Part shown: positions 27,835 through 35,560 of the stretch, piece after piece | How the letters are laid out: every line of letters starts with the position of its first letter | How positions within the stretch are numbered: the stretch's first letter is position 1 | Assembly (NCBI GenBank): GCA_965248235.1 | Contig: CBDFIU010000003.1 | Location: forward strand, 372,001-436,000 | Direction of reading: 5' to 3' | DNA length: 64,000 nt | From: UBA6623 sp965248235 | GTDB lineage: Bacteria > Acidobacteriota > Terriglobia > Bryobacterales > UBA6623 | Notes under the pieces: generated by a model | What the model was told of the DNA's origin: nothing | The model's database searches: none | The model's input: only the letters and a program-made list of their open reading frames with translations | Program-made: the position numbers and the translations under genes

Positions 27835-27952
27835 ACTACCGCGCTGGGCAGCCGCTCTGGAAGGGTACCGCCCTTCCTCAGCACTTGACAAACGGTGGGG
27901 AGTCCCCCCCGCCGACACTCCCGCCGGCGGGAATGATAAACTCTCAGATCCT

Positions 27953-29080
27953 ATGATCGAACTGTGCCCCTCCGCCGATTGGCGCCCTGCCTTTGAAAAA
28001 TCTCTCGACTTCGCCCAACGGCAAGTCCGCGCCTTGATCGACCGCGACCCCGATTTCTACCCCATGTATACCCGGGACGGGCGCTGGCGTCATGACGGCG
28101 AAGCCTGGACCCATTGGTGCGACGGCTTCCTCCCCGGCATGATGTGGATCTTCCATCGTCGCACCGGCGACCCCGAGTGGGCCAAGCAAGCCGAACGCTA
28201 CACAACCCCGCTCGAGCCCCGCAAGATGGACCGCAATGTCCACGACTTGGGATTCATCTTCTTCTCGACGTATCACCGCTGGTTCAAGCAAACCGGCGAC
28301 CAAAAGCTCAACGACGTTGTCATTCAGGCCGGACGCACCTTGGGCAAGCGGTTTCAGGAAAAAGGGCGCTACCTCTCTTCGTTCATCGGGCCGGAATCGA
28401 TCTTCATCGACGTGATGGCGAATGTCGGCATTATTTTCTACGCCGCGCTCAAAACCGGCGACGAAGCTCTGCTAAAGGTCGCCATGGACCACTGTTTGAC
28501 GTCCCGGCGGGTACTGGTTCGCGGCGACGGCAGCAGCTCGCACGAAGGCATTTTCGATCTCGAAAGCGGCGAATTCCTTCGGCAATCGACCCACCAGGGT
28601 TGGCGCGGCGATTCCTGCTGGTCGCGCGGGCTGGCCTGGGCGATCTACGGCTTTACGGCCTCCTACCGTGCCGTCAAGGACCCCCGCTTTCTAACCACCG
28701 CGCAAGCCTGCGCCGATTTCTACATTCGCGAAACCCCGGCCGATGGCGTGCCTCCCATGGACTATGACACGCCCGCCGACGAGCCGCAATACCGTGAATC
28801 TTCCGCCGCGGCCATCACGGCGGCCGGTTTGCTGCAGCTCGCCAAGGCCGTCCCCGACCGGGCCAAGGGCGCGCTCTACGCCGCCACCGCCCACAGAATC
28901 CTGCTGACGCTCTCCGGACCCGACTACCTGGCTGAGGGAGTCGAAGGCTGGGAAGGCATTCTGCGCCAAGGGATCTATCACCTCCGCAAAGGCCTAGGCG
29001 TCAGCGAGTCCGTCATGTGGGGCGAGTATTTCTTCGTCGAAGCCCTCGACCGGGCTCTGCGGGATGTGGAGGTGAAGTAG
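27953..29080 (+). CDS. Glycoside hydrolase family 88 unsaturated glucuronyl/rhamnogalacturonyl hydrolase
   Basis: Removes unsaturated uronic acids left by polysaccharide lyases. 375 residues from ATG 27953, an alpha/alpha-barrel of normal length for the family. Conserved aspartates sit in RNVHDLGFIFFSTY and IFIDVMANVGIIFYAA; further family stretches are WCDGFLPGMMW, HQGWRGDSCWSRGLAWAIYG and ESSAAAITAAGLL. No signal peptide, so probably cytoplasmic. The IS element ends 84 bp before the start and may have displaced or supplied its promoter. Confidence 0.9.
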   Translation: MIELCPSADWRPAFEKSLDFAQRQVRALIDRDPDFYPMYTRDGRWRHDGEAWTHWCDGFLPGMMWIFHRRTGDPEWAKQAERYTTPLEPRKMDRNVHDLGFIFFSTYHRWFKQTGDQKLNDVVIQAGRTLGKRFQEKGRYLSSFIGPESIFIDVMANVGIIFYAALKTGDEALLKVAMDHCLTSRRVLVRGDGSSSHEGIFDLESGEFLRQSTHQGWRGDSCWSRGLAWAIYGFTASYRAVKDPRFLTTAQACADFYIRETPADGVPPMDYDTPADEPQYRESSAAAITAAGLLQLAKAVPDRAKGALYAATAHRILLTLSGPDYLAEGVEGWEGILRQGIYHLRKGLGVSESVMWGEYFFVEALDRALRDVEVK

Positions 29081-29118
29081 ACGGGTGTCGGTCAGCTTCA
29101 AAGGTTCTTGCCTCAGTG

Positions 29119-29150
29119 ATGCATCATCATACTGAATCACAATGATGCAT
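29119..29150. promoter_or_regulatory. Inverted-repeat operator before vapBC
   Basis: atgcatcat (29119-29127) and atgatgcat (29142-29150) form a perfect 9-bp inverted repeat with a 14-bp spacer, 31 bp before the antitoxin start. Likely the autoregulation site of the antitoxin. Confidence 0.6.
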
Positions 29151-29180
29151 AATGTGATAGCCTCAGTGCAAGGGGGCAGG

Positions 29181-29438
29181 ATGAAAGCTATCACGCTACG
29201 AAACCTTCCGCCGGATCTGAGCCGCCGTATAGAACGCAAAGCCAAAGAACAGGGCTCAAGCATGAATAAAACGGTGATCCGGATTCTTGAAGCGGCGTTG
29301 GGCACGTCAAAGAATCGAAACGCCACGCTTTCCCACGACCTGGACCACTTGGCGGGCTCGTGGTCAGAGGCCGAGGCCGCGGAGTTCGATGAAGATCTGG
29401 CCGCGCAACGGAAAATCGATCCTGAGCTGTGGCGATAG
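29181..29438 (+). CDS. vapB: VapB/FitA-type ribbon-helix-helix antitoxin
   Basis: 85 residues from ATG 29181 (ribosome site gggggcagg). The N-terminal MKAITLRNLPPDLSRRIERK is a typical ribbon-helix-helix DNA-binding fold and SSMNKTVIRILEAAL its second helix. The acidic C-terminal tail (SEAEAAEFDEDLAAQR) would wrap the toxin. Its stop codon directly abuts the toxin start. Confidence 0.85.
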   Translation: MKAITLRNLPPDLSRRIERKAKEQGSSMNKTVIRILEAALGTSKNRNATLSHDLDHLAGSWSEAEAAEFDEDLAAQRKIDPELWR

Positions 29439-29840
29439 ATGCGTGTACTGGTCGACACTTCCGCCTATTCGGCCTTCATGCGGGGCCACCCCGAGTTGCG
29501 GCTCGCACTCCAGCGCGCCGACAAGATTTACCTCAGCCCGGTCGTCTTAGGGGAACTCCGATCCGGTTTCCGGAGAGGTAAGCGTAGAGCCCGAAACGAA
29601 GAAGCTCTTAAAGAGTTTCTGGACACTCCGCGAGTTGAGATCCTACCGGTCTTCGACACCACCGCCGTCCGTTACGCGGAGATATTGAGCTATCTTCGAA
29701 GCGCCGGCACGCCGCTCCCCACGAACGACGTTTGGATCGCGGCCGGCGCAATGGAACACGGCTTACAAGTTCTCACGACGGACAGGCATTTTCTGTCGGT
29801 ACCTCAGATTCTCGTGGACGTGCGGGAACCATGGCCGTAA
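29439..29840 (+). CDS. vapC: VapC-type PIN-domain ribonuclease toxin
   Basis: 133 residues. The PIN-domain acidic residues are present: MRVLVDTSAYSAFMRG (Asp), LSPVVLGELRSGF (Glu), LPTNDVWIAAGAMEHGL (Asp) and VLTTDRHFLSV (Asp). Metal-dependent RNase that arrests translation when the antitoxin decays. It starts right after the vapB stop with no gap. All catalytic acids are present, so the toxin should be active. Whether it serves stress response, stabilisation or defence is unknown. Confidence 0.9.
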   Translation: MRVLVDTSAYSAFMRGHPELRLALQRADKIYLSPVVLGELRSGFRRGKRRARNEEALKEFLDTPRVEILPVFDTTAVRYAEILSYLRSAGTPLPTNDVWIAAGAMEHGLQVLTTDRHFLSVPQILVDVREPWP

Positions 29841-30050
29841 TGGGATTTTGGTCCGTGCAAATATGGGATTTCCAGGCGCCCTGGCAACGCTGGATGAGGA
29901 CGGATGGAAAGCGATGTTTGACGACCGGCGGGATCCGGCCTGACGCTTCCGGAATGAAAGGCGGCCTTGGGGACGTGGCGTGAGGCGCCGGCCTTACCCC
30001 TCAACTCCGTCTACGATAGATATTACAGGACCGATCGAGGTGGGGATAGC

Positions 30051-30269
30051 GTGAACATTGGCCGCCTACTCGTCGCAACCGGCCTCGGTCTGGTGGCACT
30101 CGGGTTGCTGCTGATGGCGGCCGCGAAGCTCGGCTTCCCCGGCCTCGGAAAATTGCCCGGCGATATCGTGTATCGCGGACGAAACACAATCGTCTACTTC
30201 CCTATCGTCACCTGCATCTTGCTCAGTGTCGTCCTGACCCTGGTTCTGTCTCTGTTTCGAAAGGGATAG
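30051..30269 (+). CDS. DUF2905 small membrane protein
   Basis: 72 residues from GTG 30051 (preceded by gaggtgggg). Two transmembrane segments (LLVATGLGLVALGLLLMAAA and FPIVTCILLSVVLTLVLSLF) flank the family motif LPGDIVYRGRNTIVYFP. DUF2905 proteins are widespread and uncharacterised. The 210 bp between vapC and this gene show nothing else recognisable. Confidence 0.85.
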   Translation: MNIGRLLVATGLGLVALGLLLMAAAKLGFPGLGKLPGDIVYRGRNTIVYFPIVTCILLSVVLTLVLSLFRKG

Positions 30270-30341
30270 CCCGCGAGCAAGCCGCCGCGGACACGAGGCG
30301 TACGAGGAAGCGCGGATCGTCATTCCTTCTCATAAATCGCC

Positions 30342-30515
30342 ATGCTCGACACTTTCCTGAACATCGGCCTGCTGATCTTGATCCTCGGAACCAGTGCCTG
30401 GGCAACCAATGCCTACGCGAGAGGCATGTACAACCGTTGCGACTCTTGCGGCACTCTCAACGCCAAGCGCAGAACGCAATGCCGCGGCTGCGGCGCTCAA
30501 ATCCCCCCGACGTGA
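30342..30515 (+). CDS. 57-residue membrane-anchored zinc-ribbon protein
   Basis: ATG 30342 opens a frame with one N-terminal membrane helix (FLNIGLLILILGTSAW) followed by a zinc ribbon made of CDSC and CRGC knuckles 14 residues apart. Cytoplasmic or periplasmic placement of the ribbon is uncertain. The codon composition fits the neighbours and the domain order is sensible, so it is likely real. Function unknown. Confidence 0.6.
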   Translation: MLDTFLNIGLLILILGTSAWATNAYARGMYNRCDSCGTLNAKRRTQCRGCGAQIPPT

Positions 30516-30565
30516 CCGGACGCATCCTCTGGCGATCCACCGCCGCCGCGTGGTAACATGCGGCC

Positions 30566-30978
30566 TTGCTGATCCGCCGCCCCTCGGTTATCTCGGCCGT
30601 TCTGCTGACTGTTTGGCTCGCCTCGGCCGCGCCTTCGCTCCTCAAGCAATCCCAACGAACCGCCGCGGCGTGGACGCTGCTTTCCGACAAAGACGAACGC
30701 GAGAGGTCCCTCCTACTCGACCAACCGGCCTTCGCCGTCGGCCGCGAAATCGGTCCCGCTTGCGCTACTTGCTCTATCCGCGTCGCGTCCACACCTTCGA
30801 CCGGACCTCGGCAACGGTTAAGAAATGCCCCTTTCTGGCGGTCTTTCGCGACACGGACCAAAACCTAGCCGTCGAGCCGTTCACCGGCCGGTGGCGACAC
30901 GACGAACTGCGAGAGCGGGTCCACCTCCTTCAACTCCTGAACGAAAGCGCCGCTGTCGCCGTGTACGGGGTCCCCTAA
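30566..30978 (+). CDS. Membrane-anchored protein of unknown function, frameshifted
   Basis: The first frame gives a signal-anchor (VISAVLLTVWLASAAPSLL) and LLDQPAFAVGREIGP, then degenerates. The second frame continues with RYLLYPRRVHTFDRTSATVK and LLQLLNESAAVAVYGVP, ending 11 bp before the next membrane gene. The switch lies near 30757, in a run of C, and one added base would restore a protein of about 137 residues. The context suggests a partner of the membrane protein that follows. Confidence 0.55.
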
Positions 30979-30989
30979 CGAGCACCAGC

Positions 30990-32339
30990 ATGGCCTACGC
31001 CGGACTCTTGTTCACTTGGCTGCTCGGGATGGCGCTGCTGCCGTCCCGTCCCGTTATGCCGTCCGGACGCCTCCCCCTGGCCTTCGGCGCCGGCGTGTTC
31101 GCGATTTCGCTTCAGATGCTCGGCTACGATCTCATCGGGCTGCCATGGAACCGCTGGAGTTTGCTCGTCCCCTGGCTCGTCGTCATCGGGTGGCGTGGAT
31201 ACCGAGCCGGCGCGCGGGCGCTGTTGCCCGAGATCCCGTCGTTGCGGCGCCCTTGGGCGTTGCTTTCGATCTTGGTCTTCCTACCGATCGTCGCCTGGTT
31301 GCCGTACGAACGTCTGATGCCCCTGACTTCGGTGACCTGGGACGCCTGGGCCATCTGGCTATTCAAGGCGAAAGCCTTTTACCTCGATTCCGGCGTCAGC
31401 GGCTTTCTGGCGCGTGCCGATGAATTCGTTTACCACCAACCGGGCTACCCATTGCTGTTTCCCCTCTACGGAAGCTTTCTCTACGTCCTCGAGGGCGCTG
31501 TGAACGAATGGGCGGCCAAGGCGATCACGCCCTGCTTTCACTTGGCGACGATCGGTCTGTTTTATTCCCTCGGCAAACGTTTCGGACGACCCTCGACGGC
31601 CCTCGTATTCACGGTCATGGCGGCCTCGTCGACCGCGCTCGGTCGCATCGGATTCGAATACGCCGGCTATGCCGACATCATTCTGAGCTTCTATATCTTG
31701 GCTTCGGCGGGTCTTCTCGCCACTTGGTGGCGCGACTCGGAACCAGTTGACCTGGCCGCGGCCCTGTTGGCCGCCTCGGCCGCCGCCTGGACAAAGAATG
31801 AAGGTCAGCTCTTTCTTCTCGCCGTCGTTCTCCTCGCGGCGGCGCGTCTGCTCCATCGCCGAGATAGCTTCAAGGCGTGGCTTTGGCTATTGGGCCCGCC
31901 CGCGGCCGTGATGGGGACTTGGACCCTGCTTCTTTCGTCGTTCCGAGTGGAATCGGCCGGATTTTCGCTCTGGACGAACTTCCACCTTGATCTGTTTTGG
32001 ACAGCTCTGGCTCAGCTCGTCGACAGCGTGTTCCGATGGAACGAATTCCAACTGTCGGGCCCGCTCCTTCTCGCCGTCGTGGCGAGAGGAATCATCCTGC
32101 GGGCGCAACCGGCTCTGTGGATTCCCGTCTTCTTGGTCGCCTGGCAAATCGGCGGCGTGTTACTGGTCTACGCCGGCGGCGCGAACGACCTGGCATGGTG
32201 GCTGGGCACTTCCGCCGACCGCGTTCTCTCCCAACTCATCCCTGTTGCCCTGCTGCCCGCGATGTGGCTGTTCTCTGAATGGTCGGAGCGGCTGAATTCC
32301 GAGGGCGCCGGAGACCTTGATGGGACCCCGGCCGACTAA
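30990..32339 (+). CDS. Polytopic membrane protein, probable glycosyltransferase of the GT39-like superfamily
   Basis: 449 residues with about eleven hydrophobic helices. The first large loop has SVTWDAWAIWLFKAKAFY and ADEFVYHQPGYPLLFPLYGS, the Asp-containing loop and H-P-Y-P pattern seen in C-type membrane glycosyltransferases and O-antigen-type mannosyltransferases. A later helix boundary AWTKNEG matches a conserved family position. Starts 11 bp after the frameshifted gene, so the two are probably co-transcribed. Substrate unknown. Confidence 0.7.
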   Translation: MAYAGLLFTWLLGMALLPSRPVMPSGRLPLAFGAGVFAISLQMLGYDLIGLPWNRWSLLVPWLVVIGWRGYRAGARALLPEIPSLRRPWALLSILVFLPIVAWLPYERLMPLTSVTWDAWAIWLFKAKAFYLDSGVSGFLARADEFVYHQPGYPLLFPLYGSFLYVLEGAVNEWAAKAITPCFHLATIGLFYSLGKRFGRPSTALVFTVMAASSTALGRIGFEYAGYADIILSFYILASAGLLATWWRDSEPVDLAAALLAASAAAWTKNEGQLFLLAVVLLAAARLLHRRDSFKAWLWLLGPPAAVMGTWTLLLSSFRVESAGFSLWTNFHLDLFWTALAQLVDSVFRWNEFQLSGPLLLAVVARGIILRAQPALWIPVFLVAWQIGGVLLVYAGGANDLAWWLGTSADRVLSQLIPVALLPAMWLFSEWSERLNSEGAGDLDGTPAD

Positions 32340-32375
32340 CCGCCGAGCGGCCCCCGGCGGCGATATCATGAAATC

Positions 32376-33107
32376 GTGCGTCTCAACAAAGCCGTCATTC
32401 TCGCCGCCGGCCGCGGCACCCGCATGGGCTCGCTGACCGAAGACATCCCCAAGCCGATGCTCCCACTGCGGGGCAAACCCATCTTGGAGCACCAAATCGA
32501 ACGACTCGAAGCGGTCGGCATCGAGCAAGTGCTCCTGATCACCGGTTACAAGGCGGAATTCGTCGAGGGACATTTCAACCGCCAGCCCCCAGCTTCAGCC
32601 ACCGTCGTCTATCGTCGCCAAGCGACCCCAAACGGCACCGGCAGCGCCGCTCTGCTGGCCCGCGATTTCGTCGGCTCCGACGCCTTCTTGCTTACTTTTG
32701 GGGACATTCTTGTCGACCAGGCCGTCTATCGCGCCCTGCTCGAAAGGATGGATCGGTTCGATGCCGTGTTGACTGCGAAACACGTCGACGACCCGCATCG
32801 CGGCGCCGCCGTCTACACCGACGGCGACCGTGTGACTCGCCTTGTCGAGAAACCGCCGCCCGGCGAATCAGAGACCCATTGGATCAACGCCGGAATATAC
32901 GGTTTTCGCTCGGCCGTGTTCAACGAGCTGGAACGAATCCCCCTATCGCCTCGCGGAGAGTACGAGTTGACGGACGCGGTTTCGCGCATGATTGCGAACG
33001 GCCTCGCTTTCGGGCTGCTCCCGATCGACGGCTTTTGGCGGGATGTCGGACGACCCGAAGATCTTTCCGCCGCCGCCGGCTTCGTCGCCCGGGAAGCGGA
33101 AACATAG
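32376..33107 (+). CDS. Sugar-phosphate nucleotidyltransferase
   Basis: 243 residues from GTG 32376. Nucleotidyltransferase signature AVILAAGRGTRMGSLTEDIP with KPMLPLRGKPILEHQIERL, the metal Asp in LLTFGDILVDQ, and VEKPPPGESETHWINAGIY. Makes an NDP-sugar or activates another phosphorylated small molecule (choline-phosphate cytidylyltransferase-like enzymes look alike). It follows a membrane glycosyltransferase, suggesting a role in surface-glycan synthesis. Confidence 0.85.
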   Translation: MRLNKAVILAAGRGTRMGSLTEDIPKPMLPLRGKPILEHQIERLEAVGIEQVLLITGYKAEFVEGHFNRQPPASATVVYRRQATPNGTGSAALLARDFVGSDAFLLTFGDILVDQAVYRALLERMDRFDAVLTAKHVDDPHRGAAVYTDGDRVTRLVEKPPPGESETHWINAGIYGFRSAVFNELERIPLSPRGEYELTDAVSRMIANGLAFGLLPIDGFWRDVGRPEDLSAAAGFVAREAET

Positions 33108-33174
33108 AGGGCCGGTCGCGGCGCCGTGACGCCCGTCTTCACCCAACCCCGTGATTACCGGCGCGCAATGGGCG

Positions 33175-33360
33175 CTAGCCTGCAATTTCTCACCACGTGG
33201 CGAGGCGAAGTGCGTGAGAGGGCTGCCAGTACAAGGCACGGGCCGCCTGGCGCGCGGAGGCGTACTTGAACAGTACGGTGAGCACGGCAGGCAACCGTAA
33301 CGCAGTAATGACAGGCCTATCGCGTGCTTCGACCGTCAGGTGGTGAGAAATGCAGGCTAG
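33175..33360 (+). repeat. MITE-like element, copy 2 (complete)
   Basis: 186 bp with terminal inverted repeats: left ctagcctgcaatttctcacc, right gtggtgagaaatgcaggcta followed by g. Interior as in copy 1. The right tip supplies the stop codon of the TPR gene on the minus strand. No transposase is encoded. Confidence 0.78.
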
Positions 33361-34864
33361 GACGTTGCTGAAGAACCCACCGAACGAGGCGTAAAGTAGC
33401 CCTTCGCCAATTCCGGCTTGAGTTCCAGCGCTTTTTCGAAGCTGGCGACCGCGGCGGTCGCGTCGCCCTCGGCCTGCAGGGCAACTCCCAGGTTCAAGTG
33501 CGCTTCCGCGAAATCCTGCCGCAACTCCAAGGCCCGCCGGTAGTAGCCGATCGCCTCTTGACGACGTCCGCCCGCTGCTCGAGTAGGCCCGCGTTGAAGA
33601 GAATCTCGGGAGAGTCCTTCTTGACTTCGGCCAGTTTCGAATAGATGTCGCGTAACTGATCCGTCTTCTGTTGCTCGCCGTAGACCACGTTCATCCCCGT
33701 CAGCCCGTCGGGGTCATCGGGGTTGAGTTCGAGTACTTTGACGAAGGCCGCTTCGGCTTTGTCGGTTTGTTCGTTCTTCAGATACGCGACGCCAAGATTC
33801 GACCAGGCCTGCGACCAATCCGGTTTGTGCTCCACGCACTTGGCATAGGCTTCGGCCGCTTCCGACCATTGATTGCTCTTATGCAGGGCAACACCGAGCC
33901 GGAAGAGAGGTTCGGGAGCGTTCGTCGTTTCGGCCAACTTGCCGTAGCAACGCACCGATCCGGCCCAGTCCTGCTCTTTTTCATACAGCACGGCGAGATT
34001 GTAAAGCGCCGCGGCCGAGGACTCGTCCTGTTCAAGCACCTTGGAGTAGACCGCCTTGGCTTCCGCATCCTTGCCCGTTTCCAAACAGCACGTGCCGAAG
34101 TTCAACAGCACGCCGGTTGACGCGTGCCCCAACCGTAGGCAGTGGCTGTAGGCCTTGATGGCGTCCTCGAAACGGGTCAGTTTTTGACAAACCAGCCCCA
34201 GGTTGTACCAGCCCTCGGCGGACTCCCCGGAAGCGGCGACGAGTTGGTTGTAATGCTCCCGCGCCTCTTCGAGTTTTTCCTGGCGAAAACAGGCGTACCC
34301 GAGGCCCTCGAAAGCGGCCGCGGAGTCGGGCGCGAGTTGCAGCAGCGACCGAAAGACGCTTTCCGCGTCGCCATACTTTTCCTGCTTCATGTAGACGCCG
34401 GCCAGATTGGCCAGTACCTCCTCGGACTTCGGATGTTGCTTCAGCGCGGCCGTGTAATACTCGACCGCCTTGTCGTGCTCTTCGGAAAGATGACAAGCGA
34501 CACCCAGTCCGAACACGGCGGCGTAAGCATCCGGCTCGGACTTCAAGTAGGCCTTGTAGGCGACTTTGGCCCCCTCGGGATCGTTCAACTTTAGACTGCA
34601 GCCCGCCACGCCCAGGTAAGCGTCGACCAGCTCGGAATCCAATGCAATCGCGGCTCGAAACGCGCCTAGAGCCGCCTCGTAGTTTTCGATAGCCTGGAAC
34701 GAAAGGCCGGCATTGAACTGGGCCGTCGCGTTCTCCGGCTCGAGTTTGAGCAATTCCGTATAGTATTCGGCCGCTTGCGCGAATTCCTTGCGGTCCAGGT
34801 TGTGAGGCGACACTTGATTTGGGAACAAGAAAGGAACCGGGCAATAGTGGGCACTACCGGGCAA
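33357..34864 (-). CDS. Tetratricopeptide-repeat protein, frameshifted near its 3' end
   Basis: At least ten TPR units in series (for example AEYYTELLKLEPENATAQFN, YNLGLVCQKLTRFEDAIKAY and KAEAAFVKVLELNPDDPDG). The frame breaks near 33560; the alternative frame continues with a perfect TPR (EAIGYYRRALELRQDFAEAH, ASFEKALELKPELAKGY) and stops at 33357-33359, in the tip of MITE copy 2. One missing base repairs it. No signal peptide: the first 20 residues (MPGSAHYCPVPFLFPNQVSP) come from repeat-rich DNA, so the original N-terminus may be lost. A protein-protein interaction scaffold of unknown partner. Confidence 0.78.
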
Positions 34865-34986
34865 TAGTGGGCTTGGAATCAGTGACTTAGCAGAGTTGCG
34901 TGGTGGTTTGGGGGCGGATTTTGGATTTGGGACACGTTCGCGGTTTGGGGCGACACAACGGCATTTGCGACACTTGATTTGGGAAC
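34807..34986. repeat. Repeat-flanked segment next to the prophage
   Basis: gcgacacttgatttgggaac occurs exactly at 34807-34826 and 34967-34986 as a direct repeat. Between them ccgggcaatagtgggc is repeated in tandem (34837-34852, 34857-34872). It may be the remnant of a mobile element that truncated the TPR gene. No coding sequence is supported. Confidence 0.5.
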
Positions 34987-35064
34987 GCGGCCCAAGCGTT
35001 CAAGAAACGTTTAAACCATTGAAATATTGGAACTTGTGAAAACCCAGGAGCCTCCCACGCTCCG

Positions 35065-35200
35065 TGTGAGGTTGTCGCTAGCGACAACCTCCAAGTTGTC
35101 GCTAGCTTTTTGGTTGTCGCTAGCCGTTGTTCTCCAATGTTATCAGGTGGTTACATCGTCTTAGAAGTCTCCGGCGCTCTGTATGGGTGGTTGTCGCTGT
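35065..35200. promoter_or_regulatory. Putative transposase-binding sites at the prophage end
   Basis: gttgtcgctagc occurs at 35071-35082, inverted at 35077-35088 (together an 18-bp perfect palindrome), then directly at 35095-35106 and 35113-35124, with a partial gttgtcgct at 35189-35197. Mu-type ends carry several such sites for transposase A. tgtgag at 35065 could be the terminal TG. Confidence 0.5.
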
Positions 35201-35222
35201 ATATTTAGGTTTGCCTAAATAT
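35201..35222 (-). terminator. AT-rich hairpin after the packaging operon
   Basis: atatttagg and cctaaatat are perfect inverted repeats around tttg, 63 bp beyond the last minus-strand phage gene. It could end transcription or be a protein-binding site. There is no strong T-run. Confidence 0.35.
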
Positions 35223-35284
35223 GTGAACAAAATCCGACCCAGATCTGTTGGAGGGGGGATGGAAGAAACACGGCGAAGGGCAGC

Positions 35285-35560
35285 TCAGGCCGCGTCTTCG
35301 TCGGAAGCAGATTCTTGGTCTTGGCCGGCGACCCCGTAAAACTCGTCGTAGGGAACCGACATGACCTTGTCGTAGGCTTTTCTGGCCGGGCTGTTCTCGT
35401 CCGCCAGCGCGGCGTGGGTCAAGGCCTGGTCGTCCATCTTCTTTTGCAGGCTCTCGGGCACAAAGTCGCCCCGCTTCTCGGCTTCCCTCATTTCGTGAAA
35501 GGCCTCCTCGGCCTTTTCATTGAACGCAATGTCCTCGGGCGTCAACTCATATTCGGCCAT
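35285..35560 (-). CDS. Small acidic phage protein downstream of the effector-like head protein
   Basis: 91 residues, rich in Asp/Glu (TPEDIAFNEKAEEAFHEMRE; DQESASDEDAA), helical, with no recognised domain. Its ATG overlaps the TAA of the head protein gene by one base, so the two are translationally coupled. The position and charge would suit a partner, chaperone or immunity protein for the putative ADP-ribosyltransferase, but this is only inference. Confidence 0.65.
   Translation of the reverse strand: MAEYELTPEDIAFNEKAEEAFHEMREAEKRGDFVPESLQKKMDDQALTHAALADENSPARKAYDKVMSVPYDEFYGVAGQDQESASDEDAA

Larger units (their letters stand above)
26361..27868 (+). mobile_element. IS110-family insertion sequence
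   Basis: Bounded by 37-bp inverted repeats (26361-26397 starting gtacccttccagag, 27832-27868 ending aagggtac) that differ at one base. Contains one transposase gene and about 180 bp of non-coding sequence before it. No target duplication is evident, as expected for the family. The true ends may lie a few bases outside the inverted repeats, since these are often subterminal. Confidence 0.8.

Noticed and set aside
34887..35087. 66-residue minus-strand frame in the prophage junction
   Set aside because: Low-complexity translation across repeats; no domain and no ribosome site.
35071..35124. gttgtcgctagc cluster read as a CRISPR array
   Set aside because: Units are 12 bp, spacers are absent or 6 bp, and no cas genes are present.
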